Source: an uncultured Chryseobacterium sp.
GTDB taxonomy: Bacteria; Bacteroidota; Bacteroidia; Flavobacteriales; Weeksellaceae
NCBI GenBank assembly: GCA_913774355.1
Contig: CAJYGB010000042.1
Coordinates: 96,324 to 160,323 of the forward strand
Reading direction: 5' to 3'
Length of the DNA: 64,000 nt
In this document: positions 1 to 9,400 of the stretch, piece after piece
How the letters are laid out: each line of letters opens with the position of its first letter
Position numbering within the stretch: the first letter of the stretch is position 1
Position numbers and translations under genes: made by a program
The notes under the pieces: generated by a model
What the model was told of the DNA's origin: nothing
What the model saw: only the letters and a program-made list of their open reading frames with translations
Database searches by the model: none

Positions 1-206
1 GTATAGACCCTGCCGTTGTAGCTGCTTATTTTGGAAGTGGTCCTGAACACGGTACCGTTGGATCCGAATTTTTCAGCGGTGCCCTGGTTAAATGTTTTGC
101 CCTTTTCCAGATAGAAAAAAGACTCCGGCAGAAGGTCAGGCCGCACGTTCAGGCCTTTGCTGTCTGAAGAGGTTGGCATTGATGCCTGTGTCGTATTTTG
201 TGGCAT
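1..206 (-). CDS. Partial unknown protein, N-terminal 68 codons
   Basis: The reading frame starts at an ATG on the minus strand at 206, directly preceded by an in-frame stop, and runs off the left edge. The visible part begins MPQNTTQASMPTSSD and continues into a polar stretch containing PDLLPESFFYLEKGKTFN. There is no signal peptide and no family I recognise. A second short frame (MIPTPNSD...) overlaps it but stops within the window, so the open-ended frame is preferred. Possible promoters lie in the tandem repeats at 412-785, whose -7-like boxes point toward this gene. Function unknown. Confidence 0.5.
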   Translation of the reverse strand, partial: MPQNTTQASMPTSSDSKGLNVRPDLLPESFFYLEKGKTFNQGTAEKFGSNGTVFRTTSKISSYNGRVY

Positions 207-411
207 TTGGTGTTAATTTTTTGGTGTTAAATAATTTTTGAATAGCTTTCCGGGAAAGCTTGCTTGTTGTAGAAATTCCGGGGTCGGAATTTGGTGTCGG
301 TATCATCTATTTCATGGTTTATTAGTTTTGGTTAAACAATATCAATCGGCCAATTGATCATTAAAATTTTTATCTGACAGGCATTTTAACTTTCGTTACT
401 TAAACGCTCTG

Positions 412-785
412 TCATCTCCGAAGCAAAAGTATTCGGGCGCAACGTCAAAACTCGTCGTATTAAAATTTATTTTTAAAAAATTTAATAGCCTTCATTTGTT
501 CATCCTTTTTTTCATCTCCGAAACAAAAGTATTTGGGCGCAGCGTCAAAACTCGTCGCATTAAAATTTATTTTTAAAAAATTTCATACTCTTCATTTTAT
601 TAACTCTTCGTCATCTCCGAAACAAAAGTATTTGGGCACAGCGTCAAAACTCGTCGTATTAAAATTTATTTTTAAAAAAATTTCATACTCTTCATTTTAT
701 TAACTCTCCGTCATCTCCGAAGCAAAAGTATTTGGGCGCAGCGTCAAAACTCGACGCATTAAAATTTATTTTTAAAAATTTTCTA
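412..785. repeat. Four-copy ~100-bp tandem repeat with leftward -7-like boxes
   Basis: Near-identical units begin with TCATCTCCGAA at about 412, 512, 611 and 711, a period of 99-100 bp. Each unit contains AAAAGTATT(T/C)GGGC, then GCGTCAAAACTCG, then an AT tract TTAAAATTTATTTTTAAAAA. On the minus strand each copy reads TACTTTTG, an exact match to the Bacteroidota -7 box TAnnTTTG. A TTG lies 14 bases before it, closer than the usual ~20. In the last copy GCGTC and GACGC form a 5-bp stem around a 7-base loop; other copies have one mismatch. The stretch 207-411 before the array holds no gene I can see. Confidence 0.85.
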
Positions 786-797
786 TCATAGGCATAA

Positions 798-838
798 AAA
801 AGGCGGGGAAATCAAATTGAAATTGATTGCCCCGCCTT
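798..838 (-). terminator. Rho-independent terminator of the 860-2314 gene
   Basis: AAGGCGGGG (800-808) pairs with CCCCGCCTT (830-838), with a further inner ATCAA/TTGAT pairing. Read on the minus strand the stem is followed by a T-run, and it lies just after the stop codon of the secreted-protein gene. Confidence 0.85.
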
Positions 839-859
839 AGAGTAAGCCTTTAATCCGAT

Positions 860-2314
860 TTATTTCTTACACTTGCTGTATTCGGTGATGATTCCGATCA
901 GGTTGTCCTGGTTTTTAAGATCCAGGTTGTCGTTCTTTAAACTTTCGGAAACCGGTTTGCAGTCTTTCAGGTAATCGGCCAGTTTTAAGGATAACTTTTC
1001 GCTTGATCGGTTATCGATCATCTGCCCTTTTGGCTGAATTTCGGTTTTGATGACATACTTCTGAAGCTCCACCGGGTCTTGAAGCAGCATGATTTTATTT
1101 TCTTTTGCTACCAAACGATAGAAATAATAATTGTTGCCGTGAAGCGCGCCGTAGTTCTGAAGCTTTTTCATTAACTCTCCTTTTACATCCAGTCCGTAAT
1201 AGCAGTCTTCGCCACCATTATACGGCACACAGAAACGGATTCCCGAATCCGCGTTGTACGTCTTTGTTCCCATTCCTCTTGGCAGACTGGTTTTCAGGGT
1301 TACGCGCTGCCCGAACAGATCGGCGCCTTCCGCCGGCAGCTTTTGCCCGGTTCTTTCGGTATCCAGCTGCTCAAACCAGATGGTAATCAGGCCTTCGGTC
1401 TTTTTGCCTGACCGGTCCACCACATATCCCGGAACATCATACAGGTTGATGCTTCGGTCTACGGCATCTTTTATTTTGGCCTGCTGCAGTTCCTGGTTTT
1501 TCTGGTAAGCCTGGTGCCCCAAAGTATAGCCTTCCGCGAAAAGATAAGTAACGAATTCGTTCATAAAAGCATAATCCGAAGGTGCATAGGTCCGTGGGGA
1601 AGGATATGTAAATTCATTGTTGTCGAACGTCTTTACAACATAGGTTTTGATGCCCCGGTTGCTCTGGTACAAAGTTGCTACACGGATTCCGTCCAGGTCA
1701 CGCACTTCCAGGCAAGGGTTTGCAGAGCTGAAGCCGCAGTTGAACATTGACGAGTACCCTACAATCTTTGCAGGATAAGATCCGTTATTCACCAGGATCT
1801 CCCCTTTCGATCCGATTCTCGGATTATAGATGGAGCGGATGTTGCTCAGGGTACTCTGCCGGTCGTTCTCCGCAGCAATGCTTCCGGCTTTGGCCTGAAG
1901 GTATTTGTCGCCCAGGTTTTCACGTTTAACATCGAAGAAGCGGTTGATCTCTTCCGTGTTTAATCCTTTATCGGTAAAGAAATTGTATTTTACACCCAGC
2001 TGATGGGCAATAATACGGTCTACCTTAAAAGAAGTAACCAGTACTTCATAAGGAATCTGGGTAGTCCGCCCGTCTGCGGATTTCATGTCCAGGTAATATA
2101 AAATTTCCTGTCCGCTCAGCGCTACGCCTTTCAGGTCCAGATCAAAAGCTTTCTTATCATCGAGGGTGTACACTTCATAATGGTTTCGGTAAGGTGATTT
2201 TATCACGGCCACTTCTTTCTCATTATAAAGAACCCTGTCTTTTTTTATTCCGATTTTCTGGCACAAAGCCAAAACGGGAAGCGTAAAGCAAAATAGTAGA
2301 AATAGTCTTATCAT
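860..2314 (-). CDS. Secreted protein of unknown function (484 aa)
   Basis: The protein begins with a clear signal peptide (MIRLFLLFCFTLPVLALCQ), so it should be exported; there is no lipobox cysteine or later membrane segment. I recognise no domain. The mature part is mixed alpha/beta in composition, has a cysteine-bearing stretch (FNCGFSSANPCLEVRDLDG) and ends in a Lys/Cys-rich tail (EYSKCKK). It is a single-gene unit: a strong terminator follows it and an XRE regulator on the same strand lies about 150 bp upstream. No -7 box is obvious before the ATG. Whether it stays in the periplasm or reaches the surface cannot be told. Confidence 0.75.
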   Translation of the reverse strand: MIRLFLLFCFTLPVLALCQKIGIKKDRVLYNEKEVAVIKSPYRNHYEVYTLDDKKAFDLDLKGVALSGQEILYYLDMKSADGRTTQIPYEVLVTSFKVDRIIAHQLGVKYNFFTDKGLNTEEINRFFDVKRENLGDKYLQAKAGSIAAENDRQSTLSNIRSIYNPRIGSKGEILVNNGSYPAKIVGYSSMFNCGFSSANPCLEVRDLDGIRVATLYQSNRGIKTYVVKTFDNNEFTYPSPRTYAPSDYAFMNEFVTYLFAEGYTLGHQAYQKNQELQQAKIKDAVDRSINLYDVPGYVVDRSGKKTEGLITIWFEQLDTERTGQKLPAEGADLFGQRVTLKTSLPRGMGTKTYNADSGIRFCVPYNGGEDCYYGLDVKGELMKKLQNYGALHGNNYYFYRLVAKENKIMLLQDPVELQKYVIKTEIQPKGQMIDNRSSEKLSLKLADYLKDCKPVSESLKNDNLDLKNQDNLIGIITEYSKCKK

Positions 2315-2465
2315 ATCGTATAAATTAATCGTCGGTGAAAATAGGAATTTATATCCAATAAATAATTCATTGAAAAATGAAAAATCAACGGTACTGTTAT
2401 GATAGGAAAGACCGGTAAAAGTTAAAGGATGTTAATAAAAATATACAGAATATAAATTAAAGATA

Positions 2466-2756
2466 TTACAACAGCTCTTTCGGAACCTCAATTCCATTTT
2501 TCTTCATATATTCTACCAGGTCGTGGTACTTGTCTTCAAAATCGTTGCCGCATTTATGGGAAATGCTACAGATATCGGAAGGTTTGATTTCTAAAATATC
2601 GGAGATTTTAGTCAGGATTTCCAGGTTGATCTTCACTTTGGAATTTTCGATATCCGAATAGGCCTTCTGAGAAATGCCCATCTCAAAAGCCATGTATTCC
2701 TGCGTAAGATCCTTGCTTCGACGGATTTTCCTGATATTCTGTCCGCAAATTTTCAT
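2466..2756 (-). CDS. XRE-family HTH transcriptional regulator (96 aa)
   Basis: A lambda-repressor-like helix-turn-helix fills residues ~5-60 (IRKIRRSKDLTQEYMAFEMG, then ISQKAYSDIENSKVKI), with the usual Q..A......S..E pattern. A short tail (~65-96) containing KYHDLVEYMKKNG may mediate dimerisation. It should bind DNA as a dimer; the target is unknown. It is divergent from ccoNO with 195 bp between them, and that gap carries a -7 box for this gene and a GGTAACAAATTACC palindrome, so regulation of itself or of ccoNO is possible but unproven. Confidence 0.85.
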   Translation of the reverse strand: MKICGQNIRKIRRSKDLTQEYMAFEMGISQKAYSDIENSKVKINLEILTKISDILEIKPSDICSISHKCGNDFEDKYHDLVEYMKKNGIEVPKELL

Positions 2757-2812
2757 CTCTTTCGTTTTAGTAGTTTTCGGTATATTTTAGAAGGATATCT
2801 ATTAGACTTCCA

Positions 2813-2820
2813 CAAAGTTA
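2813..2820 (-). promoter_or_regulatory. -7 box TAACTTTG for the XRE gene
   Basis: Exact match to TAnnTTTG on the minus strand, 57 bases upstream of the ATG at 2756. TTTTGAC lies upstream but with 14 rather than ~20 bases between the boxes. Confidence 0.5.
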
Positions 2821-2882
2821 GTGAATACCTTTGTCAAAACATTACGACACTGCATGATATTTACATTTTCTGATGATTTGGG

Positions 2883-2896
2883 GGTAACAAATTACC
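2883..2896. promoter_or_regulatory. Palindrome GGTAACAAATTACC, possible operator
   Basis: Five-base inverted arms (GGTAA/TTACC) around four bases, in the divergent gap between the XRE regulator and ccoNO, 56 bases before the ccoNO start. A regulator site is inferred from position and symmetry only. Confidence 0.3.
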
Positions 2897-2951
2897 GTAA
2901 AATTTCTGTTTCAGAGAATAAATATCACCTCATTACAACAACATAGGAATT

Positions 2952-5231
2952 ATGGAGACGCAACAATTTAAGTATGACAATAATATTGTCAGAGCATTCC
3001 TCTATGCTACTATCGCATTCGGCCTGGTAGGCTTTTTACTCGGACTTACCGCCGCCCTGATGCTTTTTTATCCCGAACTTCCGGAATTTCTTTTCGGAAC
3101 AGACGACACAACAATTAAAAGCTTAGCTTCAGGAAATATCCAGGGACTGATCAACACCCAGGGAGCTTTAGGCTTCGGACGAATCAGAATGCTTCATACC
3201 AGTGCCGTGATTTTTGCTTTTGTCTGCAACTCATTTTTCTGCGGTGCTTATTACAGCATGCAGCGGCTGCTGAAAACCAGAATGTACAGCGATACCTTAT
3301 CCTGGATTCATTTCTGGACCTGGCAGATCATGATTGTTTCGGTCGTTATTACTTTCCTGATGGGAATCAACACTTCCAAAGAATATGCAGAGCATGAATG
3401 GCCGATCGATATTTTAATTACCATCTCATGGGTGATCTTCGGGATCAATATGTTCGGAACCATTGCGAAAAGAAGGGTAAGGCATTTGTACGTCGCCATC
3501 TGGTTCTATATGGGGACCTGGCTGGCCGTGGCGATGCTTCATATTTTCAATAACCTTGAAGTTCCGCTGTCGTTTACCACCTGGAAATCCTATTCCATTT
3601 ACGCAGGAGCGAAAGATGCCTTGGTACAGTGGTGGTACGGACATAATGCGGTTGCGTTTGTACTCACGACTCCGGTTTTAGGTCTGATGTATTATTTCTT
3701 ACCGAAAGCAGCAGACAGGCCGGTATTTTCCTATAAACTATCCATCATCCACTTCTGGTCGCTGATCTTCGTATATCTTTGGGCAGGACCGCACCACCTG
3801 CAGTACACTGCACTTCCCGCATGGGCTCAGGCGGTGGGAACCGGATTCTCCATCATGCTGATCGCACCGTCCTGGGGTGGCATGCTGAACGGGCTTCTGA
3901 CCTTAAGGGGAGCCTGGGATAAAGTAAGGGAAAACCCGATCCTTAAATTCTTCGTCGTAGCTGTTACCTGTTACGGGATGGCCACTTTCGAAGGCCCGCT
4001 TTTAGCGACAAAATCATTAAATAAAATCGGACATTACACCGACTGGGTGATCGGCCACGTACATATCGGTGCCTTGGGATGGAACGGTTTTATGGCCTTC
4101 GGGATTGTCTATTATCTGATTCCTGTAATGTGGAGAACCGAACTCTGGTCTAAAAAATTAGCCAACTGGCATTTCTGGCTGGGAACCCTGGGAATTATAT
4201 TCTATGCCGTACCGATGTATATTTCAGGATTCACCCAGGGGCTCATGTGGAAGCAGTTCAATCCGGACGGAACCCTGGTTTGGAAAAACTGGCTGGATAC
4301 CATAACTGCGATCATCCCGTATTATAAATTGCGGTTTTTAGGTGGACTTTTCTATCTCTCAGGTGCCATTTTAATGGTGGTGAATGTCTTTAAAACCATT
4401 AAAGCAGGCTCATTCCAGAAAGACGTACCGGCAGAAGCTCCGGCACTGGCCAACATCGGTTCGGGAAGAAAAGAAGGAGAAGGGCTTCACTTATGGATTG
4501 AAAGAACACCGAGAATTATGGCTATCCTGGCTTTCATTACCGTAGCCATCGGAGGTCTGGTAGAAATTATTCCGACCCTGACTTTAAAACAAAGCGTTCC
4601 CACGATTACTGCCATAAAACCATACTCACCGCTTGAGCTGGAAGGAAGAGACCTCTACATCCGTGAAGGCTGTAACGCCTGCCACTCGCAGATGATCCGG
4701 CCGTTCCGTGATGAAATCGTACGATTTGAAGGTAAGAACGGACAATATTCCAAAGCAGGGGAATTTGTTTACGACCGTCCATTCCTTTGGGGATCTAAAA
4801 GAACCGGCCCGGATCTGCAGAGAGAAGGCGGAAGAAACCCGGATTCGTGGCACTTCAAACATATGTATAACCCGAGAATTACCTCCGCAGGTTCCATCAT
4901 GCCACGCTTCCCATGGCTGATCAGCAATACGCTGGACAGAAGCCAGACGGTCAACAAAATGAAACTGATGAAAAATTACTTCGATGTTCCTTACACAAAA
5001 GCTGAGATCGATTCTGCCAACCAATGGGCAGACAACCAGGCCGGCGGTATTGTGAAGAGAATTTACTCCGAAGCGAAAGACGTTAAAGATCAGATTGAAA
5101 AAGACAAAGCAGCAAAAGGCGCCGCATTTGTTCCACTGGAAAAAAGAGAAATCGTAGCTATGATCGCTTACCTGCAAAGATTGGGCACCGACATCAAAAC
5201 GACCCAGATCCAGACTGCAAGTACAAAATAA
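2952..5231 (+). CDS. ccoN: cbb3-type cytochrome c oxidase, fused subunits I and II (CcoN-CcoO)
   Basis: Terminal oxidase core that reduces O2 with high affinity and pumps protons in the inner membrane. Residues ~1-500 are CcoN: twelve or so membrane helices with conserved histidines in HTSAV (~82), GHNAV (~230), the CuB pair GPHHLQ (~279) and the haem ligands GHVHIG (~367). Residues ~530-759 are CcoO, a membrane-anchored cytochrome c with CNACH at ~574 and a candidate Met ligand in SIMPRFPW (~650). The fusion into 759 aa is typical of Bacteroidota. ccoP follows 16 bp later. No CcoS, CcoG or CcoH gene is near, which is unusual for this operon. Confidence 0.97.
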   Translation: METQQFKYDNNIVRAFLYATIAFGLVGFLLGLTAALMLFYPELPEFLFGTDDTTIKSLASGNIQGLINTQGALGFGRIRMLHTSAVIFAFVCNSFFCGAYYSMQRLLKTRMYSDTLSWIHFWTWQIMIVSVVITFLMGINTSKEYAEHEWPIDILITISWVIFGINMFGTIAKRRVRHLYVAIWFYMGTWLAVAMLHIFNNLEVPLSFTTWKSYSIYAGAKDALVQWWYGHNAVAFVLTTPVLGLMYYFLPKAADRPVFSYKLSIIHFWSLIFVYLWAGPHHLQYTALPAWAQAVGTGFSIMLIAPSWGGMLNGLLTLRGAWDKVRENPILKFFVVAVTCYGMATFEGPLLATKSLNKIGHYTDWVIGHVHIGALGWNGFMAFGIVYYLIPVMWRTELWSKKLANWHFWLGTLGIIFYAVPMYISGFTQGLMWKQFNPDGTLVWKNWLDTITAIIPYYKLRFLGGLFYLSGAILMVVNVFKTIKAGSFQKDVPAEAPALANIGSGRKEGEGLHLWIERTPRIMAILAFITVAIGGLVEIIPTLTLKQSVPTITAIKPYSPLELEGRDLYIREGCNACHSQMIRPFRDEIVRFEGKNGQYSKAGEFVYDRPFLWGSKRTGPDLQREGGRNPDSWHFKHMYNPRITSAGSIMPRFPWLISNTLDRSQTVNKMKLMKNYFDVPYTKAEIDSANQWADNQAGGIVKRIYSEAKDVKDQIEKDKAAKGAAFVPLEKREIVAMIAYLQRLGTDIKTTQIQTASTK

Positions 5232-5247
5232 TGTAAAAGGACATCAC

Positions 5248-6135
5248 ATGAAAACAAGAACCCCAATTTCCGTCTATATCCTTGTCACCGTAGGTTTAAC
5301 GGTCATGACATTTGAAATGTTCGCACACGATTCGGGATACTTTTCCTCACCGTTTTTCTGGGGACTGCTGCTGATCGCCGTTATTCTTCTGCTGATCATG
5401 AACTCCATCGGAGATCTCGTTGAAAACGAAAATGTAAAAAAACTGTCGGATGAAGAAAGGGCAGCTTATATCAAAGAAAAAAATACACCTTATTTTCAGA
5501 AGCTCTGGAATTCCGCATTCAAAAAGCAGTCGGTCACCGAAGAGAAAGACATCCTGATCGATCATGGATTCGATGGAATTACGGAACTCGACAATTCGCT
5601 TCCCAAATGGTGGATCGGGCTATTTTATTTCGGGTGTATCTTCTGTGCAGTGTATCTTACCGCTTTTGCCTTTACCGATTATGCACATCCTGATGCCGAA
5701 CTCAACATCGACACCAAATTGATGCTGGCTTCCATCGCGGAATTTGAAAAAACAGCCCCTCAGATCACATTGGAAAACGCAAAATACAGTGCAGACAATA
5801 TTGCGGAAGGTCAGGAATTGTTCAAAACCAACTGCGTTACCTGCCATGGTGAAAATGCGAAAGGCGGAATCGGACCGAATTTAACCGATACCCACTGGAT
5901 CAACGTTAAACAGAAAAGCCTGTTCAAAAACGTAATCTGGATGCTTGAAAACGGTTCGCCAAATAACCCGACAATGCGTCCCATGATCAAAGAAGGAACC
6001 ATTACCGGAAGGGATGCGGAAAAGATCGCCGCTTACATTTACCATATCAACCAGGAAACACCACCCATTACCTTTGCCCAGGGTGGAGCCGCTCCGCAGG
6101 GAACGGAAGTGAAATGGGAAAACGGAAACGAATAA
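5248..6135 (+). CDS. ccoP: cbb3-type oxidase subunit III, monohaem CcoP
   Basis: Delivers electrons from cytochrome c or the bc1/ACIII complex to CcoNO. The 295-aa protein has two N-terminal membrane helices (~8-25 and ~33-52), a charged cytosolic linker, a third helix (~123-145) and one cytochrome c domain with CVTCH at ~196 and a likely Met ligand in TMRPM (~242). Proteobacterial CcoP has two CxxCH motifs; only one is visible here. The extra N-terminal hairpin may substitute for CcoQ, for which no gene is present; that is inference. It is co-transcribed with ccoNO. Confidence 0.95.
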   Translation: MKTRTPISVYILVTVGLTVMTFEMFAHDSGYFSSPFFWGLLLIAVILLLIMNSIGDLVENENVKKLSDEERAAYIKEKNTPYFQKLWNSAFKKQSVTEEKDILIDHGFDGITELDNSLPKWWIGLFYFGCIFCAVYLTAFAFTDYAHPDAELNIDTKLMLASIAEFEKTAPQITLENAKYSADNIAEGQELFKTNCVTCHGENAKGGIGPNLTDTHWINVKQKSLFKNVIWMLENGSPNNPTMRPMIKEGTITGRDAEKIAAYIYHINQETPPITFAQGGAAPQGTEVKWENGNE

Positions 6136-6167
6136 AACATTTTATCTCAGCATATAAACCATGCCAT

Positions 6168-6249
6168 GCCCTCTTTAGAACCAAACGTAATTAAATTCAT
6201 TTTTACCAGACCTTTTCAATAGAAAAAATGATTACAAAGAGGGCTTTTA
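6168..6249. repeat. Long-loop inverted repeat after ccoP
   Basis: GCCCTCTTT (6168-6176) and AAAGAGGGC (6236-6244) are perfect 9-base inverted arms separated by 59 bases, followed by TTTT. It may act as a weak terminator for ccoNOP or be a remnant of an inserted element. Confidence 0.5.
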
Positions 6250-6258
6250 AAATTCAAA

Positions 6259-6341
6259 TCCGTGCTTTGACTGCCTCCATCAACTGATTCACTTGACAAT
6301 TAACTAAACTAAATTCCATTAGCAGGCAGTCAAGGCAGGAT
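6259..6341. repeat. Second inverted repeat in the ccoP-tamB gap
   Basis: TTGACTGCCT (6267-6276) and AGGCAGTCAA (6324-6333) are perfect inverted arms; with two imperfections the pairing extends outward (TCCGTGC against GGCAGGA) to about 17 bp. The 47-base loop is AT-rich and the right arm is followed by TTTTT. No gene fits in 6136-6419. Confidence 0.55.
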
Positions 6342-6393
6342 TTTTGTATTCCCATTGGGTACCATAACATATAAACAGTACAGAAAGTATCAT

Positions 6394-6401
6394 TATATTT
6401 G
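6394..6401 (+). promoter_or_regulatory. -7 box TATATTTG for tamB
   Basis: Exact TAnnTTTG. The TTG inside this box is in frame with tamB, so a naive start at 6399 would lie inside the promoter; transcription should begin near 6407, leaving a leader of only about a dozen bases before the TTG at 6420. Confidence 0.65.
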
Positions 6402-6419
6402 TTTAAACCCAATCACACT

Positions 6420-9400
6420 TTGAAACTGAAAATCAACACCCGAAAACTCTTAAAGCGTTTTGCAATTACCATTATATCCATAGTGGTATTTTTCACATTA
6501 CTCATCCTCAGTTTAAGACTTCCGGCCGTTCAGAATTTTGTTAAAGACAAGCTGGTGGTGTATCTTGAGAAGAAAATCAAAACCAAAGTGAGCCTCGAAA
6601 GGGTCTACATAGGATTCCCCAACAGCCTTATCATGGAGAACCTTTATCTGAAGGGGCAGAAAGTAGATACGCTTTTAGCGGTAAAGAAACTGGATGTCAG
6701 CCTCAATATGATGAAGCTCATTAATTCCACAGCCGATATTACTTCGGTAGATCTGCAAGGTGCAAGAGCCAATGTGGTGAGAAAACCCGACGGTACATTC
6801 AACTTCGATTATATTCTTGATGCTTTTGCCACGACAGACAAAGAAGAGAGCCCATCGAAACCTTTTATCATTTCTCTGGATAAAATTAAATTAAAAGACA
6901 TCGGGATTACCTTCAACGACCAGCAGTCGCGGAACGACATCCAGGTGTATTTAAAATCCTTTGATACCCGGGTACAGACTTTCGATCTTCAGAATAACAA
7001 ATATGCCGTCAACGACATCAAACTGGACGGATTAAAACTTAAACTGAAACAGGATCTCATAAAGGAAGTTTCTGAAAAAGTGGAAAAGAAAGTTGATTCC
7101 CTGAATAACAAAAAGCCGATGCAACTCGGTTTAAAGGGAATTAAACTGACGAATTTCAACATCGATTACGGCGACGACAATACCAGGACTTTTGCAAAGG
7201 TTGTGTTTAAGGAACTCAGCACGAAAGTCAATAAACTCGATCTTCAGAATAATGCTTATGATGTAGGCAATGTTTTCCTTTCCGGAGCAGACATCAATGC
7301 CAATCTTTATCTTCCCGCTAAAAATGCCAAAGAACCTGAATCGCCAAAAACCAGAGATCAGCAGAAAGCTTTGGCCCTACTGCTGGGAAAACTGGTCTTA
7401 AATGATGTAAAAGTAGCTTACAACAATACCGCGATTGCCCCGACAAGACAGGGAATGGATTTCAATCATCTGAATTTTTACAAGCTGAATCTAGAAGTAA
7501 AGGATTTCAAAATGCAGGACAATACCTTCGCCGGAAGCATTAATTCAGCAGAGATACAAGAAGCCAGAGGTCTGAATATCCAAAAACTCAACACGGATTT
7601 TGTATACAACCAGAAAGAAGCCTATTTAAAAGATTTATACTTACAGACTCCAAAAACGGTTTTGCAGGATGAGGTGGTGTTAAATTACAATTCTATCGAA
7701 CAACTAAGTTCCAACTTAGGTGCCGTACAGGTTTCTGCCAACATAGAAGATTCCAAAATCGGATTCTCCGACATTCTGAACCTTGTTCCGACTTTGAGAA
7801 ATACAGCGCCTTTCAATAAATATCCCAATGCCATCGTGAATGTGGATGCCAATGTAAAAGGAAGTGTAAATGATCTGCTCATTAATAAACTGAAAGTCTC
7901 CGGACTGGATCAGTTAAGGGTTGCCGCTTCAGGAAGGGTGAAAAATGCAATGAATCCTAATAATCTGTATTACGATTTAAGAATTGCCGAATTGTCTTCC
8001 TCCGCCAGGACCATCTTTAATCTCGTCCCTAAAAATACTATTCCTTCCAATATTTCCCTGCCTTCCCAGATGAGCATTAAAGGAACTGCCAAAGGAACCA
8101 CCAAAGTAGTAAATGCCAATCTGAACCTTTACTCCACCCTTGGAAATTCCTCTGTAGATGCCAACCTGGATATGCGCAGAAAGAACAGGGAACTGTATAC
8201 CGTAAAAGCCAATCTTCAGGGCTTGCAGATTGGAAAAATTATCCAGAATAAAGACATCGGGCCTATTTCTGCACAGATTTACGCCAAGGGAGAAAGTTTC
8301 GATTTCAAAAATGCCAACGCCGATCTGAGAGGAAATGTTGCCTCTGCCGTGTACAAAGGATACCGTTACCAGAATATGAACCTGACCGGGAAAATCAGAC
8401 GCGGTGTATACGACGTTATTTTAAATTCCAAAGATCCGAACGCCAATTTATTTCTAACGGCTTCCGGGGTTTACAATGAGAAAAATCCTACCGTAAAAAT
8501 AAACGGAAATATTAATAAATTAGATTTAAACAAATTAGGATTCTACAAAGATCCGATGATCCTTGCCGGGAAAATCGACGGGGACTTTAAAAACTTAGAT
8601 CCGGATAATCTGAACGGTTATCTGAATTTAAAAGATTTCGCCATCTCGGATACCAAAGAAATTTACCCGATCCAGGAGATGAACTTAAAGGCATCATCGA
8701 CCAACGATTCTACAAACATCATTTTCAATTCTCAGATTGCCGATGTGGAACTAAGGGGTAAATATAAGCTGACCCAGATTTTCGGAGCTTTATCCAATAC
8801 CGTGAACCAGTATTACCAGTTCCAAAAACCCGGAAAAATGCAGAAGATACAGGGTGGGCAATTCTTTACTTTTAATGCAAAAATTAAAAATGACGACCTG
8901 ATCCGGAAATTTGTACCGGAGCTGAAAAGTTTTGAAACCATCAACCTTAACGGAAACTATGATGCCGATTCGCAGAAAATAGAAATCGACGGGCAGATCC
9001 CGCAGGTGCTTTACGGTGAAAATTCCATTGAAAATGCGACGATTAAAGTGACCAATGAAAACCAGGCGCTTCAGTATAATCTTTATGTAGGCGGACTGAA
9101 AAGCTCAAGCTTTGCTTTAAATAAAATAGGAATTGCCGGAGATGTAGCCAATAATATCATCAATTATAACATCACGACAAAAGATGAAAAGGATGTCACC
9201 CAGTTCCTGATCGCAGGAAATGCCAAGTCGCTGAATGACATTACCGAAATTTCACTTAATCCTAACGGATTAAAATTGAATTATACCGACTGGACCGTCT
9301 CCGAAAACAACAGGATCCAGATCGGCAAAAACGGAATCCTGGCAGATAATTTCAGGCTATCGAATGCAGGAAGCGAAATCTTATTACAGTCTGAAAGCCA

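Noticed and set aside
412-785. CRISPR array
   Set aside because: The whole ~100-bp unit is repeated, leaving no unique spacers.
4626-5177. 183-codon minus-strand frame opposite ccoNO
   Set aside because: Antisense shadow of the CcoO part, which has an unambiguous CxxCH motif.
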